NCBI GenBank assembly: GCA_029245395.1
Contig: JAQWPL010000009.1
Location: 30,631 to 94,630, forward strand
Reading direction: 5' to 3'
Origin: Gammaproteobacteria bacterium
GTDB taxonomy: Bacteria > Pseudomonadota > Gammaproteobacteria > Pseudomonadales > Pseudohongiellaceae
DNA length: 64,000 bases
The translations under genes were made by a program, and so were the position numbers. The notes beneath the pieces are model-generated. The model was not told the DNA's origin and ran no database searches. It worked only from the letters and a program-made list of their open reading frames with translations. Each line of letters opens with the position of its first letter. Position 1 is the first letter of the stretch. This document shows positions 18,730 through 28,967 of the stretch, in pieces.

Positions 18730-20448
18730 TCAAAGGCTAATTTCAGTTACTCCCTGATTTACGAGTTTTGACAGCAGCTGTGCTTTTTCAGCCAGGCCGG
18801 TGGCAGACAGGGTCAGAGCCGCCTGCAGGCGCTTGTGATATTCCGTGTTCTCGATCGCTGCAGCATACAGGAGCATACCCAACCAATGCATAAGCACCAG
18901 GCCGCTAAGTTGCAGGAAATGGTATGCCCCCGGCTCGATTGCTTTGGGGTCCGTTTCAAATTTGGCTAGCAGGGTATTGAGTGTCTCTTTGAATATGTGC
19001 AGAGTCTTTGCCATTGCTTCCCGGAGCGGGTTGTCGGCATTGGCTGTGTCTAGATCTTTACGTATTGTTTCGATTAACATTTTTAGAATCGACCCATTGT
19101 CGGCCAATACTTTTCGCTTCACAAAATCCAGGGCCTGAATACCGCTGGTGCCCTCATAAATAGACGCGACGCGAATATCCCGTGCCATGCGCTCCAAAGG
19201 ATAATCATTGGTGTAGCCATAACCGCCAAGCACCTGGATCCCCTGGCTGGCAATATCAAAAGCACTTTCAGCGCCAACGGTTTTTGCCAATGGTAGCAGT
19301 AGCTCTCCCAGACGAAGATAATTTTCGGCATCAGTTCCGTCAGAGATTTTTGCCAGATCCAGAAAAGAGGCTGTTTTCAGTGCCAGCGCCCTGATCATTT
19401 CGCTGCGCGCCGTCATTTCCAGCAGCATGCGCTTCACGTCGGCATGCTCTGTGATCATGACTGGGGCGACATCGGGACGGCCGCCCTGAGGCCTTTCTCG
19501 GGCATAGTCCAGGGCACGCAATGTCGCCATGTTAGCCACAGCGGAGCCCTGAACTCCAACGGCCAGGCGCATGCCATTCATCATGACAAACAGCGCTTGT
19601 AAGCCCTTGCCGGCTTCGCCAATCAGATAGCCCTGCGCATTATTCAGCTCCAGAACACAGGTGGGTGAAGCGTGCAGGCCCATTTTGTGTTCCAGGCGGG
19701 AGGCGGTGACACCATTTCGTTTGTCTTCACTGATGTCGTCATCCAGAAATTTAGGCACAGCAAACAATCCGAGTGCACGGGTGCCAATTTCTTCACTGGG
19801 TACCTGGGCCAGGACGAGATGAACAATCTGCTTCGTGGCATCATGATCGCCATAGGAAATCCAGATTTTGGTGCCATTAATAGCCCAGGTGTCATCGGCT
19901 CCAGGTGTAGCCGTTGTCCTGATGCGGCCTACATCTGATCCCGCCTGGGGTTCGCTGATAACGATGGTGGGTGAAACTTCACCGTTCAACATGCCAGGAA
20001 CCCAGCGTTGTACAAGTTCCTCCGGTGCATTGGCAATGAGTGCTTTTGCAGCACATCGCACATTGATACCCATCATGCCGAAAGCAAGATTGGCGCCATC
20101 AAGAATTTCCTGGATGGCACTTTGCACAATACTGGGGAAATCCATGCCATCAAATTCCATGGGCAGCCCCAGGGCTGGAAATCCCAGTTCGCACCATTCC
20201 TGGTACACCGCAGGAGTTCCCGGGGGCAGACTGACATCGCCGTTTTCAAGAGTGCAGCCTGCTGTATCACCTGATTCAGCCAGAGCCACCAGTTTTTCTT
20301 CTGCAAAACGGCTGCTTTGGTCAAACATCATATCGATCATTTCGGAGTCTACATGGGAAAATTTTTCCGCCGCCAGAATGCTGTCCATGTCCGCAATGGC
20401 GTGCAGATGGAGCTTAAGGCCTTCAATCTGGTCGAGGAATACAGGCAT
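18730..20448 (-). CDS. Acyl-CoA dehydrogenase (long, AidB/DmdC-like class)
   Basis: 572-residue flavoprotein that introduces a double bond into an acyl-CoA. The long form with about 120 extra C-terminal residues resembles the DmdC/AcdA2 group. Visible motifs: ISEPQAGSDVG (flavin and substrate contact, about 165-174), KIWISYGDH, LGGYGYTNDYPLERMARD (407-424) and the catalytic Glu432 in IYEGTSGIQALD. The extra C-terminal domain (about 450-572) is helical. It starts 30 bases after the CadC-like regulator gene on the same strand. Whether it acts on fatty acyl-CoA or on methylmercaptopropionyl-CoA cannot be told from the sequence alone. Confidence 0.9.
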   Translation of the reverse strand: MPVFLDQIEGLKLHLHAIADMDSILAAEKFSHVDSEMIDMMFDQSSRFAEEKLVALAESGDTAGCTLENGDVSLPPGTPAVYQEWCELGFPALGLPMEFDGMDFPSIVQSAIQEILDGANLAFGMMGINVRCAAKALIANAPEELVQRWVPGMLNGEVSPTIVISEPQAGSDVGRIRTTATPGADDTWAINGTKIWISYGDHDATKQIVHLVLAQVPSEEIGTRALGLFAVPKFLDDDISEDKRNGVTASRLEHKMGLHASPTCVLELNNAQGYLIGEAGKGLQALFVMMNGMRLAVGVQGSAVANMATLRALDYARERPQGGRPDVAPVMITEHADVKRMLLEMTARSEMIRALALKTASFLDLAKISDGTDAENYLRLGELLLPLAKTVGAESAFDIASQGIQVLGGYGYTNDYPLERMARDIRVASIYEGTSGIQALDFVKRKVLADNGSILKMLIETIRKDLDTANADNPLREAMAKTLHIFKETLNTLLAKFETDPKAIEPGAYHFLQLSGLVLMHWLGMLLYAAAIENTEYHKRLQAALTLSATGLAEKAQLLSKLVNQGVTEISL

Positions 20449-20478
20449 GGAATTATCCGAAAATTAGCGGGGGATATA

Positions 20479-21606
20479 TTACTGGGGGTTGGAACTGGGA
20501 TACCAGTCCAGTTCCGTATCAAAGACTGCTGTGTCGTTCTGGATTATGGCGCCGGTATTTATGTCCAGGAACATCAGCTCTTTTTGGCCACTGGCATTGA
20601 CCGCCATCATAGTCAGAATATTCGTCTGGCGGGAATAGCTTTGTTGGTAGGGGATCTGCTCAGTACTTTTAAACAACAAATTAGTGGTCAGTGTTTTCAA
20701 ATCATACTGCACCAGGCTGGCCTCAAATCTGTCGAGTTCTATTACAGCCAGCTGATTGTTGTTCAGCCATTCAGGCGCCAGTAACTTCTTTGCCTTGCAG
20801 TCGACCAGTGTTTCTACAAACAAGGCATTGGTTTCGGATTGAGATACGGATACGGATTTCAGTGAAGAACACTGACCCGGCAGACAGCCGTTTGCCTCAC
20901 AGGTAGTGTCCACAAACACGATTCGGCTGCTGTCTCTTGACCATGAAAGATACTCGTACATGCCTGCCTCATCAGTTAGGAGGAAATCATTGCTGTAAGC
21001 CAGATCCCTCGCCCAGAGGTGAGCCTTGCGCTCTTCCTGATAGCTTGGATAAACAACGTATCTACCGTCAGGCGAATACACCGGGAAAGTATCCGGATTG
21101 CCAATGGCATTTTGCAGGTCAGGATTTTCCAGCAGGAAGAATTCAGTGACCTGATTTTCCCCATTCATATAGTCAGTATCATCTGATTCAATAAAAACCA
21201 GGGCGCCTGCAAGAATCAGGATGACAACAGCCAGGCTGGCTGCTATGGATTGCCAGTTGAAGTGAGTATTTTGTTGTTGTTGGTCGGATAGAGTCTCCCA
21301 GCGTAGATCTGCTACCAGGCTGTAACCTTGTTTTGGGTAAGTGGCAATAACGTGCTGCTGGCGGGCATCATCACCAAATGCTTTTCTGAGTCGGGCTATG
21401 CAGCGCTGTAGAGCGCCTGGCTCTACCACCACATTCGACCAGATGGCTTCCAACAAAGTTTGGTGGGAGACAACTTCACCCGGGTGCTGAGCCAGAAATA
21501 ACAGCACCTGGAAGACTTTCGGTTCCAGGGAAATGCATTCCCCGTTCCGGAAAACCAGGTGTCGCTGCGTATCAACTGAGCAGTTATTTATTGAAAAACT
21601 CTTCAC
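20479..21606 (-). CDS. CadC-like membrane-bound transcriptional regulator
   Basis: 375 residues in three parts: an OmpR/PhoB-type winged helix (about 5-100, with LEPKVFQVLLFLAQHPGEVV and the recognition region QRCIARLRKAFGDD), one membrane helix (120-139), and a periplasmic part with TolB/PD40-like propeller motifs (FPVYSPDGRYVVYP, YLSWSRDSSRIVF). Such proteins sense a periplasmic signal and bind DNA while membrane-embedded, as CadC and ToxR do. The sensor part is shorter than in relatives that carry a full propeller. It diverges from a TonB-dependent receptor across 244 bases and precedes the acyl-CoA dehydrogenase, so either may be its target. Confidence 0.85.
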   Translation of the reverse strand: MKSFSINNCSVDTQRHLVFRNGECISLEPKVFQVLLFLAQHPGEVVSHQTLLEAIWSNVVVEPGALQRCIARLRKAFGDDARQQHVIATYPKQGYSLVADLRWETLSDQQQQNTHFNWQSIAASLAVVILILAGALVFIESDDTDYMNGENQVTEFFLLENPDLQNAIGNPDTFPVYSPDGRYVVYPSYQEERKAHLWARDLAYSNDFLLTDEAGMYEYLSWSRDSSRIVFVDTTCEANGCLPGQCSSLKSVSVSQSETNALFVETLVDCKAKKLLAPEWLNNNQLAVIELDRFEASLVQYDLKTLTTNLLFKSTEQIPYQQSYSRQTNILTMMAVNASGQKELMFLDINTGAIIQNDTAVFDTELDWYPSSNPQ

Positions 21607-21850
21607 TGGAGCTGGGTACCTGCCATCAGGAAAAAATCAGCTTTTTCCTTCCGCAAATCATTGGTTTAGAGAAGTAAAGTATGGAGAATATAGCAAAATT
21701 ATGGGCTTCGGTGTGAAACACCTGCCTGATGATGTAAGTGAATTAAAAGAAGTATTAGAAATACTATGTGAAGATTCAGGTTCATAATGGTAAATCCTGA
21801 TTTACTTTGTGCATGTTACAACCAGCTACTGGTTTTGGAGAACACCCTTA

Positions 21851-23944
21851 ATGACTACCCAATACAGGATCAAACCATTGCAAATGGCAATGCTGCTTGC
21901 TTCTTTTGCCGCAGGTACAGTAAAGGCCCAGGACAATATACTTGAAACTATTATTGTCACCTCGGAACGTCAGGAAACTGCCCTGCAGGATATCCCCGCG
22001 AGTATTTATTCTCTGGGGTCTGACACACTTGAAATGATTAAACATGTACATATTGGTGAAGTGCTTAATTCTGTCCCCGGTGTGGTGTTCAACCGTGGCA
22101 ATGGTCAGGAATCCCTGCTGGGTATTCGTTCACCAGTGCTGACTGGTGCGGGCAGTTGTGGTGCTTTCCAGACTTCCCAAGACGGGATTCCTTTACGCGG
22201 CGCTGGCTTCTGTAATGTGAACCAGTTGTTTGAGGCAAACAGTGAGCAAGCCGGCAATATCGAAATTGTTCGTGGTCCAGGCAGTGTGTTGTTTGGAGTA
22301 AATGCCCTGCATGGTGCCATCAATGTGATTAGCCCAACCCTGGGTGGCGAATCTGAAGGAGATGTGTCGCTTGATATTGGCCCCAATGAATACGCCCGTC
22401 TGAATGTCGGCCTTAATGGCAAATATGATGATCATTCTTTCGGTGCATATTTCAATGGTGCTTCAGATGGCGGCTACCTTGATGACTCAGGTTTTGATCA
22501 GCAAAAACTGAACCTCTCACATCGCTATACCGGTTCCGAGGTTACTGTTACCACGGTAATGGCCGCGACCAACCTGAATCAGGAAACAGCTGGTTATCTG
22601 GATGGAGGATTTGAAGCTTTCAAAAATGATGACTTAAATCGTACCAATGGAAATCCTGAAGCATTCCGTGATGCCCAAAGTTTTCGCTTGCACAGCCGTA
22701 TTGAAGGCAGCACTGATAATGGTTCCTGGGTGCTGACACCTTATTACCGGGATACGGATATGACCTTCCTGATGCACTTTCTGCCAGGTGCGCCGCTGGA
22801 GGAAAATGGCCATGAATCTTTTGGTCTGCAATCCATGTATTCCTCCGGTGGCAATGGTCCTCTGACATGGACAGCCGGTGTGGATTTTGAGTTTTCAGAA
22901 GGTTTCCTGAAGCAATCCCAGGGTTTTGGTTTTGGTTCTTTTCCTTCAGGTAAGCAGTATGACTACAGCGTGGACACTCAAATGGTCTCGCCTTATGTGT
23001 TGATGGAATACCAGAGTAGTGATCAGGATCAGTTGACCCTTGGCCTGCGTTACGAATTTCTCGAATATGATTACAACAACCAGATGATAAACGGTAATAC
23101 TGCAGAGGATGGTTCTTCCTGTTCTCCTTCGGCATTTAACCCGTCAGGAACCTGCCGTTACAGTAGACCTGGTGACCGTACTGATGATTTTGATAATTAT
23201 TCCCTGCAGCTTGGGTGGATCCATGATATTGAAGCTAATGTGCAGTTATTTACTAATGTGTCCCTGGCATTTCGTGCTCCTCAGGCAACAGAATTATATC
23301 GTCTACAGCAAAACCAGCAGGTGGCTGATCTTGAATCTGAAGAAATGGAAAGCTTTGAAGTGGGCTACAGGGCCAGCCGTGGTAATTTGTCCTACACGTT
23401 AGCGGCCTACTATATGAAAAAAGATAATGTGATTTTCCAGGACAGTGGCCGCAGGAATGTCGACAATGGTGAAACGAAACATAGGGGACTTGAGTTCAAT
23501 ACCTTGCTCAATATGAATGAAGCATGGAGCCTGAGTGTGACAGCCAGTTATGCGCGTCATACCTATGAAGCCAATGTGGCGCCCAGGGGCGTAACAGTCA
23601 TATTGGATGGTAATGATATCAATACTGCACCAAAACTAACCGGCAATGCCAAGCTAAATTGGCAGATCAATGCCAACAGCAACCTGAATTTGGAGTGGGT
23701 GCATATGGGCCCATATTATACAAATGAGTCCAATACGCATAAATATAAAGGTCATGATCTGTTGAATATGCGCTATCAGTACGACTCCACTAACAACTGG
23801 TATGTGTCAGCCAGGATTACCAACCTGTTGGATACTGATTACGCTGAACGTGCGCGTTTTAACGCCTTTTCAGACTTTAGTGGCGATGAATATTTTGTGG
23901 GTCAGAAAAGAGGTTTATATTTATCTGTTGGAAGTCGCTTCTAG
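21851..23944 (+). CDS. TonB-dependent outer-membrane receptor
   Basis: 697-residue receptor: signal peptide (1-26, ending TVKA), a TonB-box-like segment ETIIVTSERQET, a plug domain (about 40-150, with IEIVRGPGSVLFGVNALHGAINVI) and a 22-strand barrel ending in GLYLSVGSRF. It takes up a ligand too large for porins using TonB energy. The substrate is not evident; the plug carries two cysteines (GAGSCGAF and GFCNVN) and a third pair appears in a barrel loop (SSCSPSAFNPSGTC). ATG 21851 is chosen for its signal peptide and upstream GGAG. The divergent CadC-like regulator is a candidate controller. Confidence 0.92.
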   Translation: MTTQYRIKPLQMAMLLASFAAGTVKAQDNILETIIVTSERQETALQDIPASIYSLGSDTLEMIKHVHIGEVLNSVPGVVFNRGNGQESLLGIRSPVLTGAGSCGAFQTSQDGIPLRGAGFCNVNQLFEANSEQAGNIEIVRGPGSVLFGVNALHGAINVISPTLGGESEGDVSLDIGPNEYARLNVGLNGKYDDHSFGAYFNGASDGGYLDDSGFDQQKLNLSHRYTGSEVTVTTVMAATNLNQETAGYLDGGFEAFKNDDLNRTNGNPEAFRDAQSFRLHSRIEGSTDNGSWVLTPYYRDTDMTFLMHFLPGAPLEENGHESFGLQSMYSSGGNGPLTWTAGVDFEFSEGFLKQSQGFGFGSFPSGKQYDYSVDTQMVSPYVLMEYQSSDQDQLTLGLRYEFLEYDYNNQMINGNTAEDGSSCSPSAFNPSGTCRYSRPGDRTDDFDNYSLQLGWIHDIEANVQLFTNVSLAFRAPQATELYRLQQNQQVADLESEEMESFEVGYRASRGNLSYTLAAYYMKKDNVIFQDSGRRNVDNGETKHRGLEFNTLLNMNEAWSLSVTASYARHTYEANVAPRGVTVILDGNDINTAPKLTGNAKLNWQINANSNLNLEWVHMGPYYTNESNTHKYKGHDLLNMRYQYDSTNNWYVSARITNLLDTDYAERARFNAFSDFSGDEYFVGQKRGLYLSVGSRF

Positions 23945-23973
23945 GTAGAAACGCTAAACCCTTCAGATTTTTC

Positions 23974-23996
23974 AGGGACGCACAATCGTGCGCCCC
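23974..23996 (+). terminator. Hairpin after the TonB receptor gene
   Basis: GGACGCAC-AATC-GTGCGCCC forms an eight-base-pair stem with one mismatch, 30 bases after the receptor stop and before the convergent cysNC gene. The following T content is low, so the terminator call is moderate. Confidence 0.5.
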
Positions 23997-24022
23997 TTCA
24001 GCGCCATCATCCTGGTTGATAG

Positions 24023-25921
24023 CTAGATGATAGATTGTTCCTTCAATACATTGATTACCCGGTCAATACATTCATCCACATCCAGCTCATGGGTTGGCAG
24101 GATCAAATCCGGATTTTCCGGTTCCGGATATTCAAATGAAATGCCTGGCACGTTGCCAGTAGGAACATTTTCCTCAGCCGTGTAAAGCCCACTGGGGTCA
24201 CGCTGCTTGCAAACTTCAAGTGGTGGATTCAGGTAAATCACGATGCAGTTTTCCTCGCCAATGACGCTGATCATGTGTTCTCTGGAATCAAGATTTGGGG
24301 AAACAAACGCGGCACAGCAGATCATACCGGTATCATTGAGATACTTGGCAATAAAAGCACTGCGCCTGAGGTTTTCCGCTCGTCCATCTGCATCGTGGGG
24401 AAGATCCTTGCTGATACCAAGTCGCATTTGTTTACCGTCCAGTACTGAACTGACACGGCCCATATCAAACAATTTTCTTTCCAGTCCATGTGCCAGTGTG
24501 GATTTTCCTGATCCTGACAAACCGATAAACATAACAGTCACCGGCTTTTGACCATACCGTGATGCCCGTTCTTCAGTGGTGACATGAGCAGAAACAGTAC
24601 TGATATGTTTGCCGGTCTGGTGCGCATCAGAAATCATGCCTGCACCGACTGTTACATTGGTGAGGCGGTCAACAATGATGAAAGAACCGGTATTGATGTT
24701 CTTTTTATAGTCATCAATGTGTAAAGGTTCTGTCATGCTTATTTCGCATACTCCGATTTCATTCAACTCCAGTGATGGTGTCGGACTAGTTTCCAGAGTA
24801 TTTACATCTACCTTGTGCTGGATCATATTGACTTGTCCAGTAGTAGAACGAGTAGTGTGCTTGAATACATATTGCTTGCCCGGTAAGAGGGCTTTTTCAT
24901 TCATCCAGACGATGTAAGCTGTGAATTCTGATTTTGAAGCAGGCAGGTTGTCCGAGTGGACAATCATATCTCCACGGCTGATATCAATTTCATCTTCAAG
25001 AGTGAGAGTGACAGACATTGGTGTAAATGCCAGCCCGAGCTCTTCATCATAGGTAACAATTGATTTGATAGTACTGGTTTTGCCAGAGGGCAGGGCAGTA
25101 ATCTGGTCCCCTTTGCGGATAATGCCAGAGGCAATAGTTCCGCAGTAACCGCGAAAATCCAGATTGGGCCGGTTTACATACTGAACAGGAAAACGGAAAT
25201 CCTCAAAATTTCTGTCGGCACTGATTTTTACATTCTCCAGCATCCACATCAGTGTCTTGCCTTCATACCAGGACATGTGTTCGCTGACATTGACCACGTT
25301 GTCACCATTTAAAGCAGACATGGGAATAAACGTCAGATCACCTGTATCCAGTTCACTGGTGAAATCAAGATAATCATCTCTGATTTGATTGAATACCTCT
25401 TCACTGTATTCCATCAGATCCATTTTGTTTACGGCAACAATGAGGTGCTTGATACCTAAAAGAGATGCAATAAATGTATGGCGTCGTGTCTGGGTAAGAA
25501 CGCCATGGCGAGCATCAATCAGGATAATGGCAAGTTCGCAATTGGAAGCGCCAGTAGCCATATTACGGGTGTATTGTTCATGACCTGGTGTGTCAGCAAT
25601 AATAAATTTACGTTTTGCCGTGGAAAAATAACGATAGGCTACATCAATGGTTATGCCCTGTTCCCGTTCTGCCTGCAGGCCATCGGTCAGCAGTGCCAGG
25701 TCAAAATTACCGTCTGTCGTGCCTGATTTAATACTGTCAGAACCAATAGCATCAAGCTGATCCTGATAGACCATTTTAGTGTCAAACAACAATCGCCCGA
25801 TGAGTGTGCTTTTGCCATCGTCAACACTACCGCAGGTCAACAGACGCAACAGCTCTTTGCGCTCATGCTGGGCCAGATAGGCATTAATATCTGTACTGAT
25901 CAGTTCTGACTGGTGTGACAT
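24023..25921 (-). CDS. cysNC: Bifunctional sulfate adenylyltransferase subunit 1 / adenylylsulfate kinase CysNC
   Basis: 632-residue fusion for sulfate activation. The N-terminal CysN part (about 1-450) is a GTPase that drives APS synthesis by CysD; its P-loop is GSVDDGKST (31-39), with DTPGHEQY and NKMD downstream. The C-terminal part (about 457-632) is APS kinase CysC with P-loop GLSGSGKST (467-475) and the conserved [15 protein letters not shown] and RDPSGLYT segments, making PAPS. The fused form is common in Pseudomonas and relatives. cysD lies 65 bases upstream on the same strand, forming a cysD-cysNC operon. Confidence 0.96.
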   Translation of the reverse strand: MSHQSELISTDINAYLAQHERKELLRLLTCGSVDDGKSTLIGRLLFDTKMVYQDQLDAIGSDSIKSGTTDGNFDLALLTDGLQAEREQGITIDVAYRYFSTAKRKFIIADTPGHEQYTRNMATGASNCELAIILIDARHGVLTQTRRHTFIASLLGIKHLIVAVNKMDLMEYSEEVFNQIRDDYLDFTSELDTGDLTFIPMSALNGDNVVNVSEHMSWYEGKTLMWMLENVKISADRNFEDFRFPVQYVNRPNLDFRGYCGTIASGIIRKGDQITALPSGKTSTIKSIVTYDEELGLAFTPMSVTLTLEDEIDISRGDMIVHSDNLPASKSEFTAYIVWMNEKALLPGKQYVFKHTTRSTTGQVNMIQHKVDVNTLETSPTPSLELNEIGVCEISMTEPLHIDDYKKNINTGSFIIVDRLTNVTVGAGMISDAHQTGKHISTVSAHVTTEERASRYGQKPVTVMFIGLSGSGKSTLAHGLERKLFDMGRVSSVLDGKQMRLGISKDLPHDADGRAENLRRSAFIAKYLNDTGMICCAAFVSPNLDSREHMISVIGEENCIVIYLNPPLEVCKQRDPSGLYTAEENVPTGNVPGISFEYPEPENPDLILPTHELDVDECIDRVINVLKEQSII

Positions 25922-25986
25922 AGTTTCTCGTCTTGCTAGTAAAAAGTTGCCAGTTAATCCCTGGTTTTAGTGGTAAAAAGTAAGGA

Positions 25987-26904
25987 TTAAAAATAGCCCT
26001 CTTTCTTTTTCTGCTCCATTGATCCCGCTTGATCCTTGTCGATGGTGCGACCCTGCCTTTCGGAAGTAGTGGCAAGCAACATTTCCTGAATAATTTCAGG
26101 CAAGGTAGTTGCTTCTGATTCAATAGCGCCGGTAAGTGGATAACAACCGAGAGTGCGGAAACGTACTTTTTTCATGACCGCTTTATCTGCAAGTTCTTTT
26201 GGCACCCTGTCATCGTTGAGAAATATTTCTGTGCCTTCGTATTCGACTACTGGTCGTTCTTCAGAAAAGTATAAAGAAGGTATGTCTATGTTATTCAGAT
26301 GTATGTATTGCCAGACATCCAACTCTGTCCAGTTTGAAATGGGGAATACACGAATACTTTCTCCCTTACTCTTGTTGATCTTGCCGTTATACAAGTTCCA
26401 TAATTCGGGACGCTGATTTTTCGGATCCCATTTATGGTTGCGGTCTCGGAAGGAATAAATTCGTTCCTTGGCACGGGATTTTTCTTCATCACGGCGGGCG
26501 CCGCCGAAGGCTGCATCAAATTTGTATTTATTTAATGCTTGTTTCAGTCCCTCGGTCTTCATGATGTCGGTATGCTTGGCGCTGCCGTGTGTAAAAGGAC
26601 CAACACCTTCATCAACACCTTCCTGGTTAATATGCACAATCAGATCCAGACCAAGTCTTTCTGCCAATTTTTCGCGAAACTCGATCATTTCCTTGAACTT
26701 CCAGGTGGTATCAACATGAAGCAGTTTGAAAGGTAGTTTGCCCGGGTAAAAGGCTTTTAGAGCCAGGTGCAGCATCACGGCAGAATCTTTGCCAATAGAA
26801 TAGAGCATCACCGGGTTTTCGAATTCCGCAGCAACTTCTCTGATAATGTGAATGCTTTCCGCCTCAAGCTGTTTGAGGTGAGTCAGCCGGTGTTCTGTCA
26901 TCAT
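25987..26904 (-). CDS. cysD: Sulfate adenylyltransferase subunit 2 CysD
   Basis: 305-residue catalytic subunit that forms APS from ATP and sulfate. It has the PP-loop ATP motif [12 protein letters not shown] (about 37-48), the [13 protein letters not shown] segment, [21 protein letters not shown] and the C-terminal [21 protein letters not shown]. The start is either of two adjacent ATGs (26904 or 26901). It is followed by cysNC. No obvious CysB site was identified upstream; the 120-base gap to yhcB contains the likely promoter. Confidence 0.96.
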   Translation of the reverse strand: MMTEHRLTHLKQLEAESIHIIREVAAEFENPVMLYSIGKDSAVMLHLALKAFYPGKLPFKLLHVDTTWKFKEMIEFREKLAERLGLDLIVHINQEGVDEGVGPFTHGSAKHTDIMKTEGLKQALNKYKFDAAFGGARRDEEKSRAKERIYSFRDRNHKWDPKNQRPELWNLYNGKINKSKGESIRVFPISNWTELDVWQYIHLNNIDIPSLYFSEERPVVEYEGTEIFLNDDRVPKELADKAVMKKVRFRTLGCYPLTGAIESEATTLPEIIQEMLLATTSERQGRTIDKDQAGSMEQKKKEGYF

Positions 26905-27027
26905 GTGAAATATCTGGTTTGAGGCTATTCCTGGGTCGTCCAGGCGCGGGGCAAATCGGGGCGCAAATTATACGGGAACTCAAAGGCAAACCCAAGCAAT
27001 GCCGGGCTGTCAGCTGGTTATCGAAAT

Positions 27028-27492
27028 TCAGTCTGTGATGCGCGGAATAGAGTCGGGAGAAACATCCACTTTGTCTAATCCATAGTCTTCGGAAAGGCTG
27101 CCTTTCTGATCCGGGCTGACTTTATCGGCATAATCCCGGGGCGGCGCTGGTTCATTAGGAGATTCACTGAATGTATCCCGGGTGAGCGACTCCTGAGCTT
27201 CAGCAGAATGAGTCAATTGATCCGAAATGTATTCAGGACATAAAGATTGAGCCCCGGTCGCCATATGTCGGTACACTTCCTTGTAACTGTCGGTCAGATT
27301 GTTCAGTAAATGCGCGGTGTTATTGAAATGGGCATGAACATTGTCTTTGTAGGATTCATGCTCATGCTCCAGAGCTTCAAGTTTTTCCTCCAGCATTTGC
27401 ACTTTAGCTTCATCTGATTTGAATTGTTTGTACAAGATAGCGCCTACAATGAGACCAATTGCAAAACTGATAACACCGATAAGCCAGGTCAT
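27028..27492 (-). CDS. yhcB: YhcB/ZapG family protein (DUF1043)
   Basis: 154-residue inner-membrane protein of the YhcB (ZapG) family, linked to cell division and envelope growth. One N-terminal membrane helix (about 2-22), a coiled coil (about 28-60, LEEKLEALEHEHESYKDNV) and the conserved HFNNTAHLLNNLTDSYKEVYRHMATGAQSLC block (55-84) are followed by a long, acidic, low-complexity tail. It diverges from zapE, as yhcB and zapE neighbours do in other gammaproteobacteria, which supports both calls. Confidence 0.9.
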   Translation of the reverse strand: MTWLIGVISFAIGLIVGAILYKQFKSDEAKVQMLEEKLEALEHEHESYKDNVHAHFNNTAHLLNNLTDSYKEVYRHMATGAQSLCPEYISDQLTHSAEAQESLTRDTFSESPNEPAPPRDYADKVSPDQKGSLSEDYGLDKVDVSPDSIPRITD

Positions 27493-27613
27493 AACGTGTT
27501 ACCTGAAATATGTGGAAAAGTGATGGGGATAAAACTTGGAAACATGGGTTGGATTATACCTATAATTACCCACTTGTGTTCTCTTCCAAGCGAAGCTTAA
27601 GAATTTTCAATCC

Positions 27614-28729
27614 TTGAATAACTCCCTGACTCCAGCCGAGCAATACTCCCGCGACATTACCGCAGGCAAAATCCTGCCAGACGGTGCCCAGGAAATTGCT
27701 ATTAGTGCGCTGGACAGTGTGCATCAACATCTGGTTTCGTACTGGGACAAACCAAAAAGCTTGTTAGGTGTTTTTCTGGGGAATGAAAGGCAAGGCTTAA
27801 AGAACATCTCAGGGCTTTATATGTGGGGCGGTGTGGGCCGAGGCAAAACATTTTTGATGGATATTTTTTATCAGTGCCTTCCCGGGGAACGCAAAATCCG
27901 AATGCATTTTCATCGTTTCATGCAGATGGTGCATCGTAGTTTGTATGCCAACAGGGGCAGCAAAAACCCTTTGGAACTGGTCGCCCAGGAAATTGCGGAA
28001 AAGGCAGATGTCATCTGTTTTGATGAGTTTTTTGTCAGTGATATCGGCGATGCCATGATTTTGGGTAATTTACTGGATGCGTTATTCAGCAAGGGCATGG
28101 TGCTAGTGGCGACATCCAATATTGTTCCGGAAAAGCTCTATGAAAGAGGGTTGCAGCGACAGAAATTCCTACCGGCAATAGCTTTATTGGAAAAGCATTC
28201 CAGGGTGTTGAATGTAGATGGTGGCACAGATTATCGCCTGCGAACTCTGGAAGATGCCAGCATATACCATACGCCTCTTGGCAAAGAGGCCGAAAAGGCC
28301 ATGTCGGCATGTTTTCAGACCCTGGCTCGAGGTATGGCTACTGATGAAAATCAGGCGCTGGAAATTCTGGGCCGGGATATCATGTGTCGGCTTCTAGTGG
28401 AAGGCATGGTCTGGTTTGAGTTTACAGATTTGTGTGACGGTCCGCGCAGTGCGGCAGATTACATTGAAATCTCCACGCTGTTTCATACCGTCCTGGTGTC
28501 TTCAGTGCCTGTCTTCAACGAGCATAACGATGATCAAGCTAGACGTTTCATCTCAATGGTGGATGAATTTTACGACCAGAATGTCAAACTGATCCTGTCT
28601 GCCGAATGCAAAATTGAGGATCTCTACCAAGGGCAGGAACTTCTTTTTCCCTTTGAAAGAACCAGTTCCCGCCTGCTGGAAATGCAATCTCATGAATATC
28701 TGGGCCTTGAACATCGGCCTGATCTTTGA
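27614..28729 (+). CDS. zapE: Cell division ATPase ZapE (AFG1-like)
   Basis: 371-residue AAA-type ATPase that associates with the Z ring late in division. The start is a TTG at 27614 because no ATG or GTG precedes the conserved N-terminus (SLTPAEQYSRDI); an in-frame stop lies at 27563. Walker A is GGVGRGKTFLMD (about 72-83), with MHFHRFMQMVH and the Walker B ICFDEFFVSDIGDA (about 133-146), then the sensor segment VATSNIVPEKLYERGLQRQKFLPAI. It is of usual length. The next gene, rplM, has its own promoter. Confidence 0.93.
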   Translation: MNNSLTPAEQYSRDITAGKILPDGAQEIAISALDSVHQHLVSYWDKPKSLLGVFLGNERQGLKNISGLYMWGGVGRGKTFLMDIFYQCLPGERKIRMHFHRFMQMVHRSLYANRGSKNPLELVAQEIAEKADVICFDEFFVSDIGDAMILGNLLDALFSKGMVLVATSNIVPEKLYERGLQRQKFLPAIALLEKHSRVLNVDGGTDYRLRTLEDASIYHTPLGKEAEKAMSACFQTLARGMATDENQALEILGRDIMCRLLVEGMVWFEFTDLCDGPRSAADYIEISTLFHTVLVSSVPVFNEHNDDQARRFISMVDEFYDQNVKLILSAECKIEDLYQGQELLFPFERTSSRLLEMQSHEYLGLEHRPDL

Positions 28730-28740
28730 ATTCCCAAAAA

Positions 28741-28776
28741 CCGTGAATTTAAAGCTCTGGTAAAACTCACGGATTT
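28741..28776 (+). terminator. Possible terminator after zapE
   Basis: CCGTGA (28741-28746) and TCACGG (28767-28772) can pair around a 20-base loop, followed by ATTTT. The stem is short and the T run brief, so this is only a tentative call. Confidence 0.35.
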
Positions 28777-28810
28777 TCAGACATCAATTCCAAATAAAGC
28801 CACAGAATAC

Positions 28811-28839
28811 TTGAATCTGAGGGGGGTCATCGGTAGAAT
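28811..28839 (+). promoter_or_regulatory. Sigma-70-type promoter of rplM-rpsI
   Basis: TTGAAT and TAGAAT are separated by exactly 17 bases and followed by the GC-rich discriminator TCGCGCTCC, as expected for growth-rate-controlled ribosomal genes. It implies a leader of about 120 bases before rplM, long enough for autoregulation by L13 as described in E. coli; no such site was identified. Confidence 0.75.
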
Positions 28840-28967
28840 TCGCGCTCCTTCTTTCCGGGTGTAATAAAACCCTAGAATGAGAAGCTTATTTAAAACCAAA
28901 GTTTAAACCAAAGACAGCTGGTCAGATACTGGCAGTCTCAGGTCCAAGCAAGAACCGGAAGCAGCCG

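Noticed and set aside
21533..21787. Open frame between the CadC-like regulator and the TonB receptor
   Set aside because: The first half is antisense to the regulator's start. The last 28 codons look slightly protein-like but have no ribosome binding site or known relatives.
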